This document shows positions 37,786 through 49,445 of a stretch of DNA of 64,000 nt, piece after piece. Numbering within the stretch: the first letter of the stretch is position 1; every line of letters starts with the position of its first letter. The translations under genes and the position numbers were made by a program. The notes below the pieces were generated by a model, which was given only the letters and a program-made list of their open reading frames with translations, was not told the DNA's origin and searched no databases. Origin of the DNA: Glandiceps talaboti (taxonomy: Eukaryota > Hemichordata > Enteropneusta > Spengelidae); contig NC_135567.1 in assembly GCF_964340395.1 (NCBI RefSeq), forward strand, positions 823,883 to 887,882, in the 5' to 3' direction.

Positions 37786-38486
37786 GTAAAAAGTCCCTGA
37801 AACAGGAGAGTCAGTATGAAAAGTACCAGAGATACAGTACTCAACCACCATCTATGGAACATATTAAACACAATCATACCTACCCACAGCCTAGTGAATC
37901 GGAACAAAAACATGAAAAAAAGAGAAATAATGGTGGTTCCCACCCACATGCCAATCGGCCAGACTCGTCAAAACGAGATAAGAGATCCGAGAAACTGTCC
38001 CGAGATGAGAAGCGGGCCAAGACATTGAGCATTCCATTCTCTACTAATGAAATAATTGACTTACCAGTGGATGAATTCAATGAACTTATGTCCAAATATC
38101 AGCTGACAGAGCCACAACTAGCTTTGATCAGAGACATTAGACGCCGTGGAAAGAACAAAGTCGCCGCTCAACATTGTCGTAAACGTAAATTAGACGCAAT
38201 TTCAGCCATTGAAGACGAAGTGAATCAGTTGAAGGCAGAGAAAGAAAAGTTGAGAAAAGAGCGTTTTATGATTGACAAAGAAGGTAGAGAAATGAAAGAT
38301 AGATTTCAATGTTTGTACCGCGAAGTATTTGAGAGTTTAAGAGATGAATCGGGGCTGCCATACGATCCACAGCAATACTCACTACAACAGTCAACTGACG
38401 GCAATGTGTTCTTAGTACCAAACGGTAAAAATACCAAAGAACAGAAAAACAAAAATGGCAAAAAGAAAAACAGCGCCTCTAAGTAA
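37786..38486 (+). CDS. nfe2l: NFE2L exon 4: CNC domain, basic region, leucine zipper, Neh3
   Basis: Completes codon 512 and runs to residue 744 (acceptor AACTTGTAG). [10 protein letters not shown] (residue 535 on) matches the conserved segment before the CNC domain. The CNC domain (about 582-627) includes [28 protein letters not shown] and [19 protein letters not shown]. The basic region is [14 protein letters not shown] (635-648), with the invariant bZIP Asn and Arg present but His where NFE2L proteins usually have Asn (AAQNC). The zipper follows (about 649-690), then SLYREVF-like and QQYSLQQ segments, with FLVP of Neh3 near the C-terminus and a Lys-rich tail. The product heterodimerises with small Maf proteins on ARE/MARE DNA by family knowledge. 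Confidence 0.97.
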
Positions 38487-38940
38487 ATGGACATAAAAAA
38501 TTATGGGACTTGTAAATATGTAAATATAAACACACAATAATCACTTACAGGGTTCATCCACTCTTGGAAAGGTAGGCAATTACAAGACTCTGGGAAATTC
38601 CTGAAATTTCGAAAGACTGTTGGAAAGTCACAGAAATGGAATTAACTGCTGAACCCTACTGACAATAGATTGAGTATCTTTTAGATCTATGAGGAGTATC
38701 TATTACAAAGCCTGTATGAAGAAAAAGAAAATGGATTTTGTTAGTCAACACTCTTTGGAAATGAGCAAAACTGATGTACAACTCTTTGTAAGTTGATGGT
38801 GTATGAACCCTGTAGTTAGTTGTAGACCTAAGTATTACATCATGACCAGCTTTTCTTTCAGACTTTATACAGGAAAGCTTGACATTTCTTTTCACATTAC
38901 AATGTAAGAAGTTTTAATAAAGAGTTTTTTTTGGTTTCAT
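38487..38940 (+). other. nfe2l: NFE2L 3' untranslated region with poly(A) signal
   Basis: After the TAA at 38484-38486 there is no further conserved coding sequence. A canonical AATAAA hexamer lies at 38916-38921, followed by a T-rich and GTTT-rich stretch, giving a plausible 3' UTR of about 450 bases. Confidence 0.65.
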
Positions 38941-39280
38941 TCCAAGGGATTTCAACAAAGATAGTTGTTGACAGACATGATGTCTTCATCAATTAACAAA
39001 TTCAGCAAACTGTCAAATCTAAAGGTTTTGTAGTCAACTTGTCAAGTTAAACATTTCTTTACAAAAAATATATAAAAGGAGTTTAACTGTTTAATTATTT
39101 GTTTTTTTTGCCAGACAGTCATCATAGATTGCTTGATAAAAGTTAGTGTGTTAATGTTATGTATATTGCTACAATTATTTGCCTTGTACCTATATGCAAT
39201 AGTTGTGCTATCTTCATTTGCTGTTACATTGACTTATTTAGATTTTGCAAATCAGCAATTGTTTATTTTAGTTTTTATTT
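38941..39280. other. Intergenic sequence, nothing recognised
   Basis: AT-rich sequence between the putative NFE2L 3' end and the 25-bp array. A short open frame at 39133-39333 runs into the array and has no support. Confidence 0.5.
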
Positions 39281-39282
39281 GG

Positions 39283-42200
39283 AGATATACTATCAGGAGA
39301 TATGTTAGTATATACTATCAGGAGATATGTTAGTATATACTATCAGGAGATATGTTAGTATATACTATCAGGAGATATGTTAGTACATACTATCAGGAGA
39401 TATGTTAGTATATACTATCAGGAGATATGTTAGTATATACTATCAGGAGATATGTTAGTATATACTATCAGGAGATATGTTAGTATATACTATCAGGAGA
39501 TATGTTAGTACATACTATCAGGAGATATGTTAGTACATACTATCAGGAGATATGTTAGTATATACTATCAGGAGATATGTTAGTACATACTATCAGGAGA
39601 TATGTTAGTATATACTATCAGGAGATATGTTAGTACATACTATCAGGAGATATGTTAGTATATACTATCAGGAGATATGTTAGTACATACTATCAGGAGA
39701 TATGTTAGTATATACTATCAGGAGATATGTTAGTATATACTATCAGGAGATATGTTAGTATATACTATCAGGAGATATGTTAGTATATACTATCAGGAGA
39801 TATGTTAGTACATACTATCAGGAGATATGTTAGTACATACTATCAGGAGATATGTTAGTATATACTATCAGGAGATATGTTAGTACATACTATCAGGAGA
39901 TATGTTAGTACATACTATCAGGAGATATGTTAGTATATACTATCAGGAGATATGTTAGTATATACTATCAGGAGATATGTTAGTATATACTATCAGGAGA
40001 TATGTTAGTATATACTATCAGGAGATATGTTAGTACATACTATCAGGAGATATGTTAGTACATACTATCAGGAGATATGTTAGTATATACTATCAGGAGA
40101 TATGTTAGTATATACTATCAGGAGATATGTTAGTATATACTATCAGGAGATATGTTAGTACATACTATCAGGAGATATGTTAGTACATACTATCAGGAGA
40201 TATGTTAGTACATACTATCAGGAGATATGTTAGTATATACTATCAGGAGATATGTTAGTACATACTATCAGGAGATATGTTAGTACATACTATCAGGAGA
40301 TATGTTAGTATATACTATCAGGAGATATGTTAGTACATACTATCAGGAGATATGTTAGTATATACTATCAGGAGATATGTTAGTACATACTATCAGGAGA
40401 TATGTTAGTATATACTATCAGGAGATATGTTAGTATATACTATCAGGAGATATGTTAGTATATACTATCAGGAGATATGTTAGTACATACTATCAGGAGA
40501 TATGTTAGTACATACTATCAGGAGATATGTTAGTATATACTATCAGGAGATATGTTAGTACATACTATCAGGAGATATGTTAGTACATACTATCAGGAGA
40601 TATGTTAGTACATACTATCAGGAGATATGTTAGTACATACTATCAGGAGATATGTTAGTACATACTATCAGGAGATATGTTAGTACATACTATCAGGAGA
40701 TATGTTAGTACATACTATCAGGAGATATGTTAGTACATACTATCAGGAGATATGTTAGTACATACTATCAGGAGATATGTTAGTACATACTATCAGGAGA
40801 TATGTTAGTATATACTATCAGGAGATATGTTAGTACATACTATCAGGAGATATGTTAGTACATACTATCAGGAGATATGTTAGTACATACTATCAGGAGA
40901 TATGTTAGTACATACTATCAGGAGATATGTTAGTACATACTATCAGGAGATATGTTAGTACATACTATCAGGAGATATGTTAGTACATACTATCAGGAGA
41001 TATGTTAGTACATACTATCAGGAGATATGTTAGTATATACTATCAGGAGATATGTTAGTACATACTATCAGGAGATATGTTAGTACATACTATCAGGAGA
41101 TATGTTAGTACATACTATCAGGAGATATGTTAGTACATACTATCAGGAGATATGTTAGTACATACTATCAGGAGATATGTTAGTACATACTATCAGGAGA
41201 TATGTTAGTACATACTATCAGGAGATATGTTAGTACATACTATCAGGAGATATGTTAGTACATACTATCAGGAGATATGTTAGTATATACTATCAGGAGA
41301 TATGTTAGTACATACTATCAGGAGATATGTTAGTACATACTATCAGGAGATATGTTAGTACATACTATCAGGAGATATGTTAGTACATACTATCAGGAGA
41401 TATGTTAGTACATACTATCAGGAGATATGTTAGTACATACTATCAGGAGATATGTTAGTATATACTATCAGGAGATATGTTAGTACATACTATCAGGAGA
41501 TATGTTAGTACATACTATCAGGAGATATGTTAGTACATACTATCAGGAGATATGTTAGTACATACTATCAGGAGATATGTTAGTACATACTATCAGGAGA
41601 TATGTTAGTACATACTATCAGGAGATATGTTAGTATATACTATCAGGAGATATGTTAGTACATACTATCAGGAGATATGTTAGTACATACTATCAGGAGA
41701 TATGTTAGTACATACTATCAGGAGATATGTTAGTACATACTATCAGGAGATATGTTAGTACATACTATCAGGAGATATGTTAGTATATACTATCAGGAGA
41801 TATGTTAGTACATACTATCAGGAGATATGTTAGTACATACTATCAGGAGATATGTTAGTACATACTATCAGGAGATATGTTAGTACATACTATCAGGAGA
41901 TATGTTAGTACATACTATCAGGAGATATGTTAGTATATACTATCAGGAGATATGTTAGTACATACTATCAGGAGATATGTTAGTACATACTATCAGGAGA
42001 TATGTTAGTACATACTATCAGGAGATATGTTAGTATATACTATCAGGAGATATGTTAGTACATACTATCAGGAGATATGTTAGTACATACTATCAGGAGA
42101 TATGTTAGTACATACTATCAGGAGATATGTTAGTACATACTATCAGGAGATATGTTAGTACATACTATCAGGAGATATGTTAGTACATACTATCAGGAGA

Positions 42201-44273
42201 TATGTTAGTACATACTATCAGGAGATATGTTAGTATATACTATCAGGAGATATGTTAGTACATACTATCAGGAGATATGTTAGTATATACTATCAGGAGA
42301 TATGTTAGTACATACTATCAGGAGATATGTTAGTACATACTATCAGGAGATATGTTAGTATATACTATCAGGAGATATGTTAGTACATACTATCAGGAGA
42401 TATGTTAGTATATACTATCAGGAGATATGTTAGTACATACTATCAGGAGATATGTTAGTACAGACTATCAGGAGATATGTTAGTATATACTATCAGGAGA
42501 TATGTTAGTATATACTATCAGGAGATATGTTAGTACATACTATCAGGAGATATGTTAGTACATACTATCAGGAGATATGTTAGTATATACTATCAGGAGA
42601 TATGTTAGTACATACTATCAGGAGATATGTTAGTATATACTATCAGGAGATATGTTAGTACATACTATCAGGAGATATGTTAGTACATACTATCAGGAGA
42701 TATGTTAGTACATACTATCAGGAGATATGTTAGTACATACTATCAGGAGATATGTTAGTATATACTATCAGGAGATATGTTAGTACATACTATCAGGAGA
42801 TATGTTAGTATATACTATCAGGAGATATGTTAGTACATACTATCAGGAGATATGTTAGTACATACTATCAGGAGATATGTTAGTACATACTATCAGGAGA
42901 TATGTTAGTACATACTATCAGGAGATATGTTAGTATATACTATCAGGAGATATGTTAGTATATACTATCAGGAGATATGTTAGTACATACTATCAGGAGA
43001 TATGTTAGTACATACTATCAGGAGATATGTTAGTACATACTATCAGGAGATATGTTAGTACATACTATCAGGAGATATGTTAGTATATACTATCAGGAGA
43101 TATGTTAGTACATACTATCAGGAGATATGTTAGTACATACTATCAGGAGATATGTTAGTACATACTATCAGGAGATATGTTAGTACATACTATCAGGAGA
43201 TATGTTAGTATATACTATCAGGAGATATGTTAGTATATACTATCAGGAGATATGTTAGTACATACTATCAGGAGATATGTTAGTACATACTATCAGGAGA
43301 TATGTTAGTATATACTATCAGGAGATATGTTAGTATATACTATCAGGAGATATGTTAGTACATACTATCAGGAGATATGTTAGTACATACTATCAGGAGA
43401 TATGTTAGTATATACTATCAGGAGATATGTTAGTATATACTATCAGGAGATATGTTAGTATATACTATCAGGAGATATGTTAGTATATACTATCAGGAGA
43501 TATGTTAGTACATACTATCAGGAGATATGTTAGTATATACTATCAGGAGATATGTTAGTATATACTATCAGGAGATATGTTAGTACATACTATCAGGAGA
43601 TATGTTAGTACATACTATCAGGAGATATGTTAGTACATACTATCAGGAGATATGTTAGTATATACTATCAGGAGATATGTTAGTACATACTATCAGGAGA
43701 TATGTTAGTACATACTATCAGGAGATATGTTAGTACATACTATCAGGAGATATGTTAGTACATACTATCAGGAGATATGTTAGTACATACTATCAGGAGA
43801 TATGTTAGTACATACTATCAGGAGATATGTTAGTACATACTATCAGGAGATATGTTAGTACATACTATCAGGAGATATGTTAGTACATACTATCAGGAGA
43901 TATGTTAGTACATACTATCAGGAGATATGTTAGTATATACTATCAGGAGATATGTTAGTACATACTATCAGGAGATATGTTAGTATATACTATCAGGAGA
44001 TATGTTAGTACATACTATCAGGAGATATGTTAGTACATACTATCAGGAGATATGTTAGTACATACTATCAGGAGATATGTTAGTACATACTATCAGGAGA
44101 TATGTTAGTATATACTATCAGGAGATATGTTAGTACATACTATCAGGAGATATGTTAGTACATACTATCAGGAGATATGTTAGTATATACTATCAGGAGA
44201 TATGTTAGTACATACTATCAGGAGATATGTTAGTACATACTATCAGGAGATATGTTAGTACATACTATCAGGA
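39283..44273. repeat. 25-bp near-perfect minisatellite (about 200 copies)
   Basis: The unit is TATCAGGAGATATGTTAGTA plus TATAC or CATAC. Over almost 5 kb the only regular variation is that T/C site; single exceptions such as CAGAC near 42,462 are rare. The T type is common at both ends and scarce in the middle (about 40,600-42,200), where it appears singly at spacings that are multiples of 25 bases, often 150-250. This suggests multi-unit block duplications. Confidence 0.97.
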
Positions 44274-44370
44274 GCACATTGGAATACCAGTCACTTTGTA
44301 AGACTTGTATTTGTATGGATAAAGATGGAAAGATGATTGCATAACTTATCAAAGAAATTGCCAGTTATTG
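44274..44370. other. Short unique spacer
   Basis: Sequence between two tandem arrays. Nothing is recognised. Confidence 0.4.
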
Positions 44371-44377
44371 TATTGTG

Positions 44378-44605
44378 ATCTGGTCAGTCCTGTGACATCA
44401 TATGTGATCAGGTCAGTCCTGTGACATCATATGTGATCAAGTCAGTCCTGTGACATCATATGTGATCAAGTCAGTCCTGTGACATCATATGTGATCAAGT
44501 CAGTCCTGTGACATCATATGTGATCAGGTCAGTCCTGTGACATCATATGTGATCAGGTCAGTCCTGTGACATCATATGTGATCAAGTCAGTCATGTGACA
44601 TCAAT
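44378..44605. repeat. 29-bp tandem repeat
   Basis: About 8 copies of a 29-bp unit, GTCAGTCCTGTGACATCATA plus TGTGATCAG or TGTGATCAA. Each unit contains TGACATCA, one base from a CRE. Confidence 0.92.
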
Positions 44606-44830
44606 CACTATGGCATGTTGCTTGGCTTAAAGTAGGAATTTAGTAACCTGTATTTCTACATGTACCTTTGTTACCAACAATACAAAATGTACCTTGTTAG
44701 AAAAAGCTCATTAGGATTTGTATGAAAGTTAGTATTGTCAATATGGATTCAGCTGTTCATGGTAAAAAAAAAACAAAAAAACCAAATACATTTGATTGTC
44801 ATTAAAGGCAACTTTTGTCATGCCAGTATT
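44606..44830. other. Intergenic sequence, nothing recognised
   Basis: Unique-looking AT-rich sequence with an A-rich tract near 44,765. No gene signal. Confidence 0.4.
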
Positions 44831-44835
44831 GCAGT

Positions 44836-45030
44836 CATGATAGTAAATAGTTGTGATGATAGTACATAGCTCTGTGATGATAGTAAATAGTTGTGATGAT
44901 AGTACATAGCTCTGTGATGCTAGTACACTGTGCTGTTATTATAGTAAATAGTTGTGATGATAGTACATAGCTCTGTGATGCTAGTACACTGTGCTGTTAT
45001 TAAAGTACACTGTTGTGATGCTAGTAACTG
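44836..45030. repeat. Imperfect tandem repeat of GATAGTA-type units
   Basis: Several irregular copies of segments such as TTGTGATGATAGTACATAGC and CTCTGTGATGCTAGTACACT, nested at about 38-70 base spacing. Confidence 0.75.
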
Positions 45031-45257
45031 ATCTGTCAGTCAACACTAATTACTGTATATATGTATGAATTTGTAAAGAGGTTCTTCTTTCAGTGTATAT
45101 CTTTAGTATGACAGTGTAGACTGGGATTGCATTGTTAGTCTTTACCACAATTGGAAGTACTGGCGACTACACAAGTTGACTGGATTCGTCAACAAATCCA
45201 ATTTAATAAAAAAAAAGAACATTCTCAAAAATAGTTTGTATAAAAATTTGTGTACAT

Positions 45258-45481
45258 ATGCAATGTGTGTATGTATGTATGTATGTATGTATGTGTATGT
45301 ATGTATGTGTGTGTATGTATGTATGTGTATATATGTATGTATGCATGTATGTATGTATGTATGCATGTATGTATGTATGTATGTATGCATGCATGTATGT
45401 GTGTATGTATGTATGTATGTATGTGTGTATGTATGTATGTATGTATGTGTGTATGTATGTATGTATGTATGTATGTATGTG
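45258..45481. repeat. (ATGT)n microsatellite, left flank of the Penelope-like element
   Basis: ATGT tetramers with interspersed GT and ATGC units. All frames on both strands are open for long stretches only because of composition. It resumes as a similar microsatellite after the retroelement at 48,615. Confidence 0.95.
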
Positions 45482-45501
45482 TTAGTTCCTTATGCATTTC
45501 T
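45482..45501. repeat. Target-site duplication of the Penelope-like element, left copy
   Basis: TTAGTTCCTTATGCATTTCT is repeated exactly at 48595-48614 on the other side of the retroelement, with microsatellite outside both copies. Confidence 0.8.
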
Positions 45502-48500
45502 TTGTACTACAGTCCTAGCAGCATTATATATTTTTTACTACTCTATTACAAGAGTTTTCTACAGCTGCAACATCTTCATGGCATCTAACAACCGATACCA
45601 TCACCGGGCCCATGGTTTGTTGATGAAGACCATTCAACACTTCCCAGACGACATAAAATCCGTGGCAGTGAAATACTGTAATACTGCACCAGCCATATCC
45701 ACTTTTTAGGTAATTGTTTACGGAAACATGTCATTCCAGTAGGTTTTCAACTGAAGTTCAAATCATGTTTGCTGGGTCGCGCTACAAAGTTACAACGTTC
45801 CTGTGATAGACACCTCTATAAGTGTTCCCGTCATCTCATAAGGACTACCATCAAGGACCACTTACGACAACGTGATTATTTTGATCAACAACAACTTATG
45901 AAGTCACGTTCACAACTTAAGGACAACTGTAGCCATGGACAACTTAACACCATTAAGACAACGGTCCATGAACTCAACCGTGAATTACACACAAAATTGT
46001 TAGCTTGCAAGGAAGGAAAGCTGGATACCCTTACCAAAGCCCGACATCATGAAGATCGAGGTGAGTTTTATCAACCTCATAGTGACCGACAGCCCCTTCA
46101 AAACACATCTAAACGGCTTGTCGTCACCATCCCAGAAGACCTTAATATATCAGATTCAGAACGGAATGTTCTTAGCAGGGGGCTTACATACATCCCTATT
46201 AAATCTCATATCAACGAGTTCTATGTTAAACGTGATGTCGAAAGTTTTTTCCGTCGTCTTCGCTTGAAAGAGTACTTTGCTAATTATGATAATAATACCC
46301 AGGGTGAAGCTCATGTTAATAATACCTATAACCAACGATTGTTTGGCGCCCTCCCTGTTAAGTCACATTGGACACCTCAAGCTGGTCGCAATAGTACTCT
46401 TGACCATTACATCAATGTTTGCAGGCGTGAGGTTTATACTACAACAATGTATTAAATTTAATAACAAGTTCCCTTTCAGTAACATCACTAAGGAAGAACG
46501 CGATGCTATTTCATCCCTTAGAAAGCGCGATGATATTGTTATTAAGCCTGCAGATAAAGGCGGAGCAGTAGTTGTATGGTATAAAGATCTGTATGTGGCT
46601 GAGGCAGAGAGACAACTTTTAAACACGGATTTTTACCAGGAATTGGAATCTGATACTACAGAAGACGTGCAACGCGAAATTGTGAATACTGTTAACGCTT
46701 TTATATCCGCTGGCGAATTACCAATGGAAGCACGTATAACCTTATAGTCCGTCGACCAAGGACAGCCGTGTTTTATTTACTACCCAAGATACATAAGGTT
46801 AATATTCCTGCTAGGCCCATCGTCTCAGCTTGTAACTGCCCTACGGAACACATCGCGCGTTATTTAGATGCCCTTTTACGACCTATTGTGGCATCTCAGC
46901 CTACCTACATTAAAGATACGAACCATGCTGTTAAAGTATTTAATGGCTTCCAATTCCAACAAGGTAAGCCACGATACCTTTTTTCTATGGACGTTAAGTC
47001 CTTATATACTTCCATACCACGTAATGAAGGGTTAGTTGCAATCGAACACTATCTTAATTTAAGACCTGTACTTGACCCTCCTACCCACGTACTTCTTAGA
47101 TTGGCTGAACTTGTTCTCACCTGTAATTGTTTTACCTTTAATGACAGGTATTTTGTGCAGAAACGCGGCGTTGCTATGGGAAGTTGTCTTGGACCTAGTT
47201 ATGCTTGTTTATTTATGTCTTATCAAGAACACCTTATTTTCAGCTCATATCAAGGGATCTTACCTGATCTATATAAACGATTTATTGATGACGGCGTTGG
47301 TGCAGCATCACTCAAACTTGAGGACCTTATGCAGTTTATTAACTATATATGTTATTTTAATCCTGCTATTCAGTATACTTATGATATTTCAGAACTAACT
47401 ATCAATTTCCTTGACATCTCCCTTAGGATTGATGGTGATGATATAGCTACATCTATTTATACTAAACCTACTGATTCACATTCATATTTGCAGTATGGTT
47501 CATCACATCCTAAAGGGTGTAAAGATTCCATTCCCTATTCACAATTACTTCGTCTACGTCGTATTTGTAGTAGTGATTTGGATTTCAGTAAAAAGGTCTG
47601 CTGAATTTTGCACGTACTTCCATCAACGTGGTTATCCTATGTCTGTTACCAACGCGGCTTTACATAAAGTATCATCTTTGTCTAGGGAAGCTTGTATCAA
47701 ATCACATGATCAGAGGAGTAACAACGATCGTCCCATACTAGCTCTTACATACCATCCCTTTTCAACTAGAGTTAAAAACATAATATACAAGCATTTTAAT
47801 ATCTTACGTTCTAATAGGGTTACCAATTCATTGTTTCCTGCAGTACCATTAACAGCTTGGCGTCGTGATACCAGTCTTAGAGATATGGTGGTACGTACAG
47901 AACAACGTGAATTGGAAGTTAATGCTGGTTCAATTCCATGCGATCGTACTCGATGTGGTACATGTCGTTTCATTATTAATACTAATCATGTTTTTGGCCC
48001 TAAGAACAGTGTGCCTGTTACAAGTAGATTTACTTGTATTAGTACTAATGTAGTGTATTGCATTACATGTCAAAAATGTGGTTTTCTATATATAGGTTCA
48101 ACTGTACGTCGTCTTGGTGATCGTTTCGTGGAACATCTCCGTTTGACCAGACGAAAGAATCGTAACTATCCCGTATCTATGCATTTTATTACAAACGATC
48201 ATAATGTATCAGATATGTCCATTTCAGGAATTTGTAAGGTTTCTGGTGATGAGAAAGCTTTGAGGTTGAAGGAAGAAGAAATCATTTTCCGTCTTGGAAC
48301 GCTGGAACCCCTTGGAATTAATAGATTATTCTCGTCTTTCCCAATCTAATTATCATGATTATTGGGTATTTTTTTAAATTTCAGGCGTATTCTATTGGGT
48401 TCTATTAGTTGCGTGCGAATTTAAGAACTTATCCCACGTATAACCGTTTATTATATCACGCGCGGTTTTGTTCCATTATATTTAGAAATGTTCGGGTTTT

Positions 48501-48594
48501 CACCTGGCATTTCTCTGTCTCGCCAATTTTTCCTTTGAAAAAGAATATTTATTCGAAACGTCGGATTTAACAGCTATATATACGGACTGGTTTA
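45502..48594 (+). mobile_element. Penelope-like retroelement with GIY-YIG endonuclease, inactivated
   Basis: About 3.1 kb between exact 20-bp direct repeats. It encodes, across three frameshifts, a reverse transcriptase followed by a GIY-YIG endonuclease, the combination that defines canonical Penelope-like elements. The 3' non-coding end (48,350-48,594) holds ATTCGAAACGTCGGA, which resembles the GAAAC half of the hammerhead motifs known in such elements; I do not see a good CUGANGA partner. There are no long terminal repeats in the window, so terminal structure is unclear. Confidence 0.88.
45769..48349 (+). pseudogene. Penelope-like RT/GIY-YIG polyprotein, three frameshifts
   Basis: The frame changes near 46,425, 46,738 and 47,597. 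The N-terminal region is Lys/Arg-rich (45,769-46,425). RDDIVIKPADKGGAVVVW lies at about 46,525-46,580. RT signatures follow: YLLPKIHKVN and ARPIVSACNCPTEHIARYLD, the catalytic motif A SMDVKSLYTSIP, motif B GVAMGSCLGP, motif C YKRFIDDG, then INFLDISL and YTKPTDSHSYLQ. After the third shift come a Cys cluster (CDRTRCGTC) and the nuclease segment VVYCITCQKCGFLYIGST with RFVEHL, matching the GIY-YIG core. The stop is at 48,347-48,349. Catalytic residues look intact but the frameshifts make the copy non-autonomous. A programmed shift could be argued for one site but hardly for three. Confidence 0.9.
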
Positions 48595-48614
48595 TTAGTT
48601 CCTTATGCATTTCT
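48595..48614. repeat. Target-site duplication of the Penelope-like element, right copy
   Basis: Exact 20-base copy of 45482-45501, directly followed by ATGT microsatellite. Confidence 0.8.
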
Positions 48615-48873
48615 ATGTATATGTATGTATGTGTACGTGTGTATGTATGTGTGTATGCATGTATGTATGTATATATGTATGTGTATGTATGTGTGTGTGC
48701 ATGTGTGTGCATGTGTGTGTGTGTGTGTGTGTATGTGTGTATGCATGTATGTATGTATATATGTATGTATATATGTATGTGTGTGTGCATGTGTGTGTGT
48801 GTGTATGTGTGTATGCATGTATGTATGTATATATGTATGTATATATGTATGTGTATGTATGTATGTGTGTGTG

Positions 48874-48958
<85 letters not shown>
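48615..48958. repeat. (ATGT)n/(GT)n microsatellite, right flank
   Basis: ATGT, GTGC and GT units passing into a pure (GT)n run at about 48,874-48,958. A roughly 80-base block around 48,720-48,790 is repeated at about 48,800-48,860. The open frames are compositional. Confidence 0.95.
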
Positions 48959-48962
<4 letters not shown>

Positions 48963-49290
48963 GACAACGTCAAAGACCACTGGACTGATTGCCATGATAT
49001 TTGGTGTATATATTGCCTTGGGTGTCTAGTTGGGAAATTGTTCAAATCAAAATGATAGAATCACAGGTGTGTGATTTGGATACAAAATATGTGATTTTTG
49101 GTCAAAAAACTTAACCTTAAAAATACCCAGCAGATCGATCTGAAATTTGGTTGGAGTGTTCTTAGAGGTGTTCAGATTAGGATTGATACCATCATCGATA
49201 TGCAAATTAGGTATATCGATTTTACTGTCGTTTAATTGGAGTTTGTTGTGAGTCATCCATGCTTTAACATCATCTATACAATTCTCCATG
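48876..49290 (+). mobile_element. Dispersed repeat with a (TG)n tract, copy 2
   Basis: The same order of blocks as at 28196-28680: the GT run, then GGACTGATTGCCATGATATT, then AGTTGGGAAATTGTTCAAAT. It continues with more AT-rich sequence (GAAATTTGGTTGGAGTGTTC). No protein is evident. Confidence 0.55.
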
Positions 49291-49295
49291 GTTTT

Positions 49296-49445
49296 TAGTC
49301 CCCGCCAGACGAAGTCCGGGACGGGGACTTATGGATTGGGTTCTATTCTGTCTATCCATGCGTCCGTGCATCTGTCCGTCTGTCCGCAGCAGTTTCTTGG
49401 AGATGCCTGGACCAATTTTTTTCAAACTTGGTACAGGGGCAATGT
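49296..49445 (+). mobile_element. Dispersed repeat, left part, interrupted by a LINE
   Basis: Begins with a palindrome-like head (GTCCCCGCCAGACGAAGTCC followed by GGGACGGGGACT). A TCTGTCC-rich tract and CCTGGACCAATTTTTTTCAA then ACTTGGTACAGGGGCAATGT follow. The body resembles the (TG)n dispersed family. It appears to resume after the LINE at about 52,313, where GTTGGTATTAGGACAGTG-type units occur, so this is the host of a nested insertion. Confidence 0.5.

Noticed and set aside
44378-44605. CRE enhancer array
   Set aside because: Units read TGACATCA rather than TGACGTCA, and the array is distant from any supported promoter.
45142-45500. Cys/Met/Tyr-Val and His/Thr-rich frames
   Set aside because: Pure ATGT/GT microsatellite composition; the same applies at 48,500-49,055.
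48520-48594. Hammerhead ribozyme at the 3' end of the Penelope-like element
   Set aside because: CGAAACGTC is present, but a CUGANGA core with a matching stem I was not found in the expected position.
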